DNA of 64,000 nt, taken from the NCBI RefSeq assembly GCF_024139115.2, contig NC_085140.1:155150452-155214451 (forward strand). The letters are read 5' to 3'. This DNA comes from Armigeres subalbatus (lineage: Eukaryota > Arthropoda > Insecta > Diptera > Culicidae). The translations under genes were made by a program, and so were the position numbers. Positions 63,593 through 64,000 of this stretch are shown here, one piece after another; the stretch's first letter is position 1; each line of letters opens with the position of its first letter. The notes beneath the pieces were generated by a model, which saw only the letters and a program-made list of their open reading frames with translations, was not told the origin of the DNA and ran no database searches.

Positions 63593-64000
63593 GAAAAGGC
63601 GCTCTTAAGATTGAATGATTATTGTGATATGGTTAGTAACTATCGTAACGCTGGTAGCAGATGTTGTACCAGTAATTTTCAGAGACCTCGATATTAATTA
63701 ATCCAGAACTAACTAAATCGGCTATTGATCTGAACGAAACTCAATAGTGTTCAATAATAACATATATTGCGCCTTATGGATGCCTAATTTTGTAATATTA
63801 ATCTTGTTTAATACCTTAAAAATTAGTGAGATTTTTATGTTAGTAAATTTCAGAATTTGCACACATACGCACACACACATGCATGCATATAAGTGGTCTA
63901 TTAGTGTCTCAAAACATACTCACATTTGCCATCTTGCTTCCACTGAAGAAATTTTTGAAATCCCTTCAAATTTTTACGTTTTTGCATTTCTGAGAAGATT
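63593..64000. other. Unassigned end of window
   Basis: No gene seen. A short AC-rich microsatellite lies at 63860-63890. Confidence 0.35.

Noticed and set aside
1300..64000. CRISPR array suggested by regular ~150-bp repeats
   Set aside because: Units are contiguous tandem repeats with no unique spacers, and the genome is clearly eukaryotic.

Overview
The window reads as transposon-packed intergenic DNA from a culicine mosquito, most likely an Aedes species. The basis is two tRNA-headed SINEs of the Feilai type with AAG tails and precise target duplications, short degenerate arrays built around GGAATTCC, insect-style RTE, Jockey and I/R1-like non-LTR elements, a Ty3/gypsy element with a tRNA-Ser primer site, and many small TIR elements. 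I found no convincing single-copy host gene. The nearest things to genes are a spliced two-zinc-finger reading frame inside a TIR element, a broken histone H2B with an intact histone 3' stem-loop, and a 58-codon frame behind a TATA/Inr pair.

Layout. 1-3760: an antisense I/R1-like LINE split by a TTAA-flanked MITE, itself split by a hAT-like element filled with degenerate tandem repeats. 4340-8490: two inverted copies of a 330-bp repeat, a large TIR element with GGGGCAAGAGT-type motifs and a Jockey-like LINE. 8758-14124: a complete Ty3/gypsy retrotransposon on the minus strand with identical LTRs and a 549-bp MITE inside pol. 15072-20180: a SINE, a LINE RNase H fragment, and a decayed RTE copy holding four separate insertions, one carrying the zinc-finger gene; then antisense LINE ORF1/endonuclease. 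21687-22710: two copies of one TIR family.

23583-30040 and 31970-35963 are the most striking parts. Both are TTAA-flanked TIR elements whose interiors are satellite arrays arranged head-to-head. The first (6.26 kb) sits inside a pogo-like MITE and holds outer arrays of ~130-bp units and inner arrays of ~151-bp units, each present in both orientations. The second (3.99 kb) holds about 15 units of ~150 bp in one direction and about 9 in the other. A transcript across either would fold into a long hairpin, so both are candidates for small-RNA loci.

36100-41440: SINEs, an RTE element with a 571-codon open reverse transcriptase inserted in a long tRNA-headed element, and several foldbacks. 44600-53150: two hAT-like elements with exact 8-bp duplications, a 940-bp LTR element without coding capacity, and another Feilai-like SINE. 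53831-58007: a TIR element with a decayed DDE-type transposase-like gene. 58130-59640: a ~375-bp tandem repeat containing the H2B pseudogene. 60940-63600: further nested MITEs.

The parts do not form a pathway. They record repeated rounds of insertion, and the target duplications and interrupted reading frames often give the order of events. Names are from memory of families; superfamily calls rest on duplication length and terminal bases.
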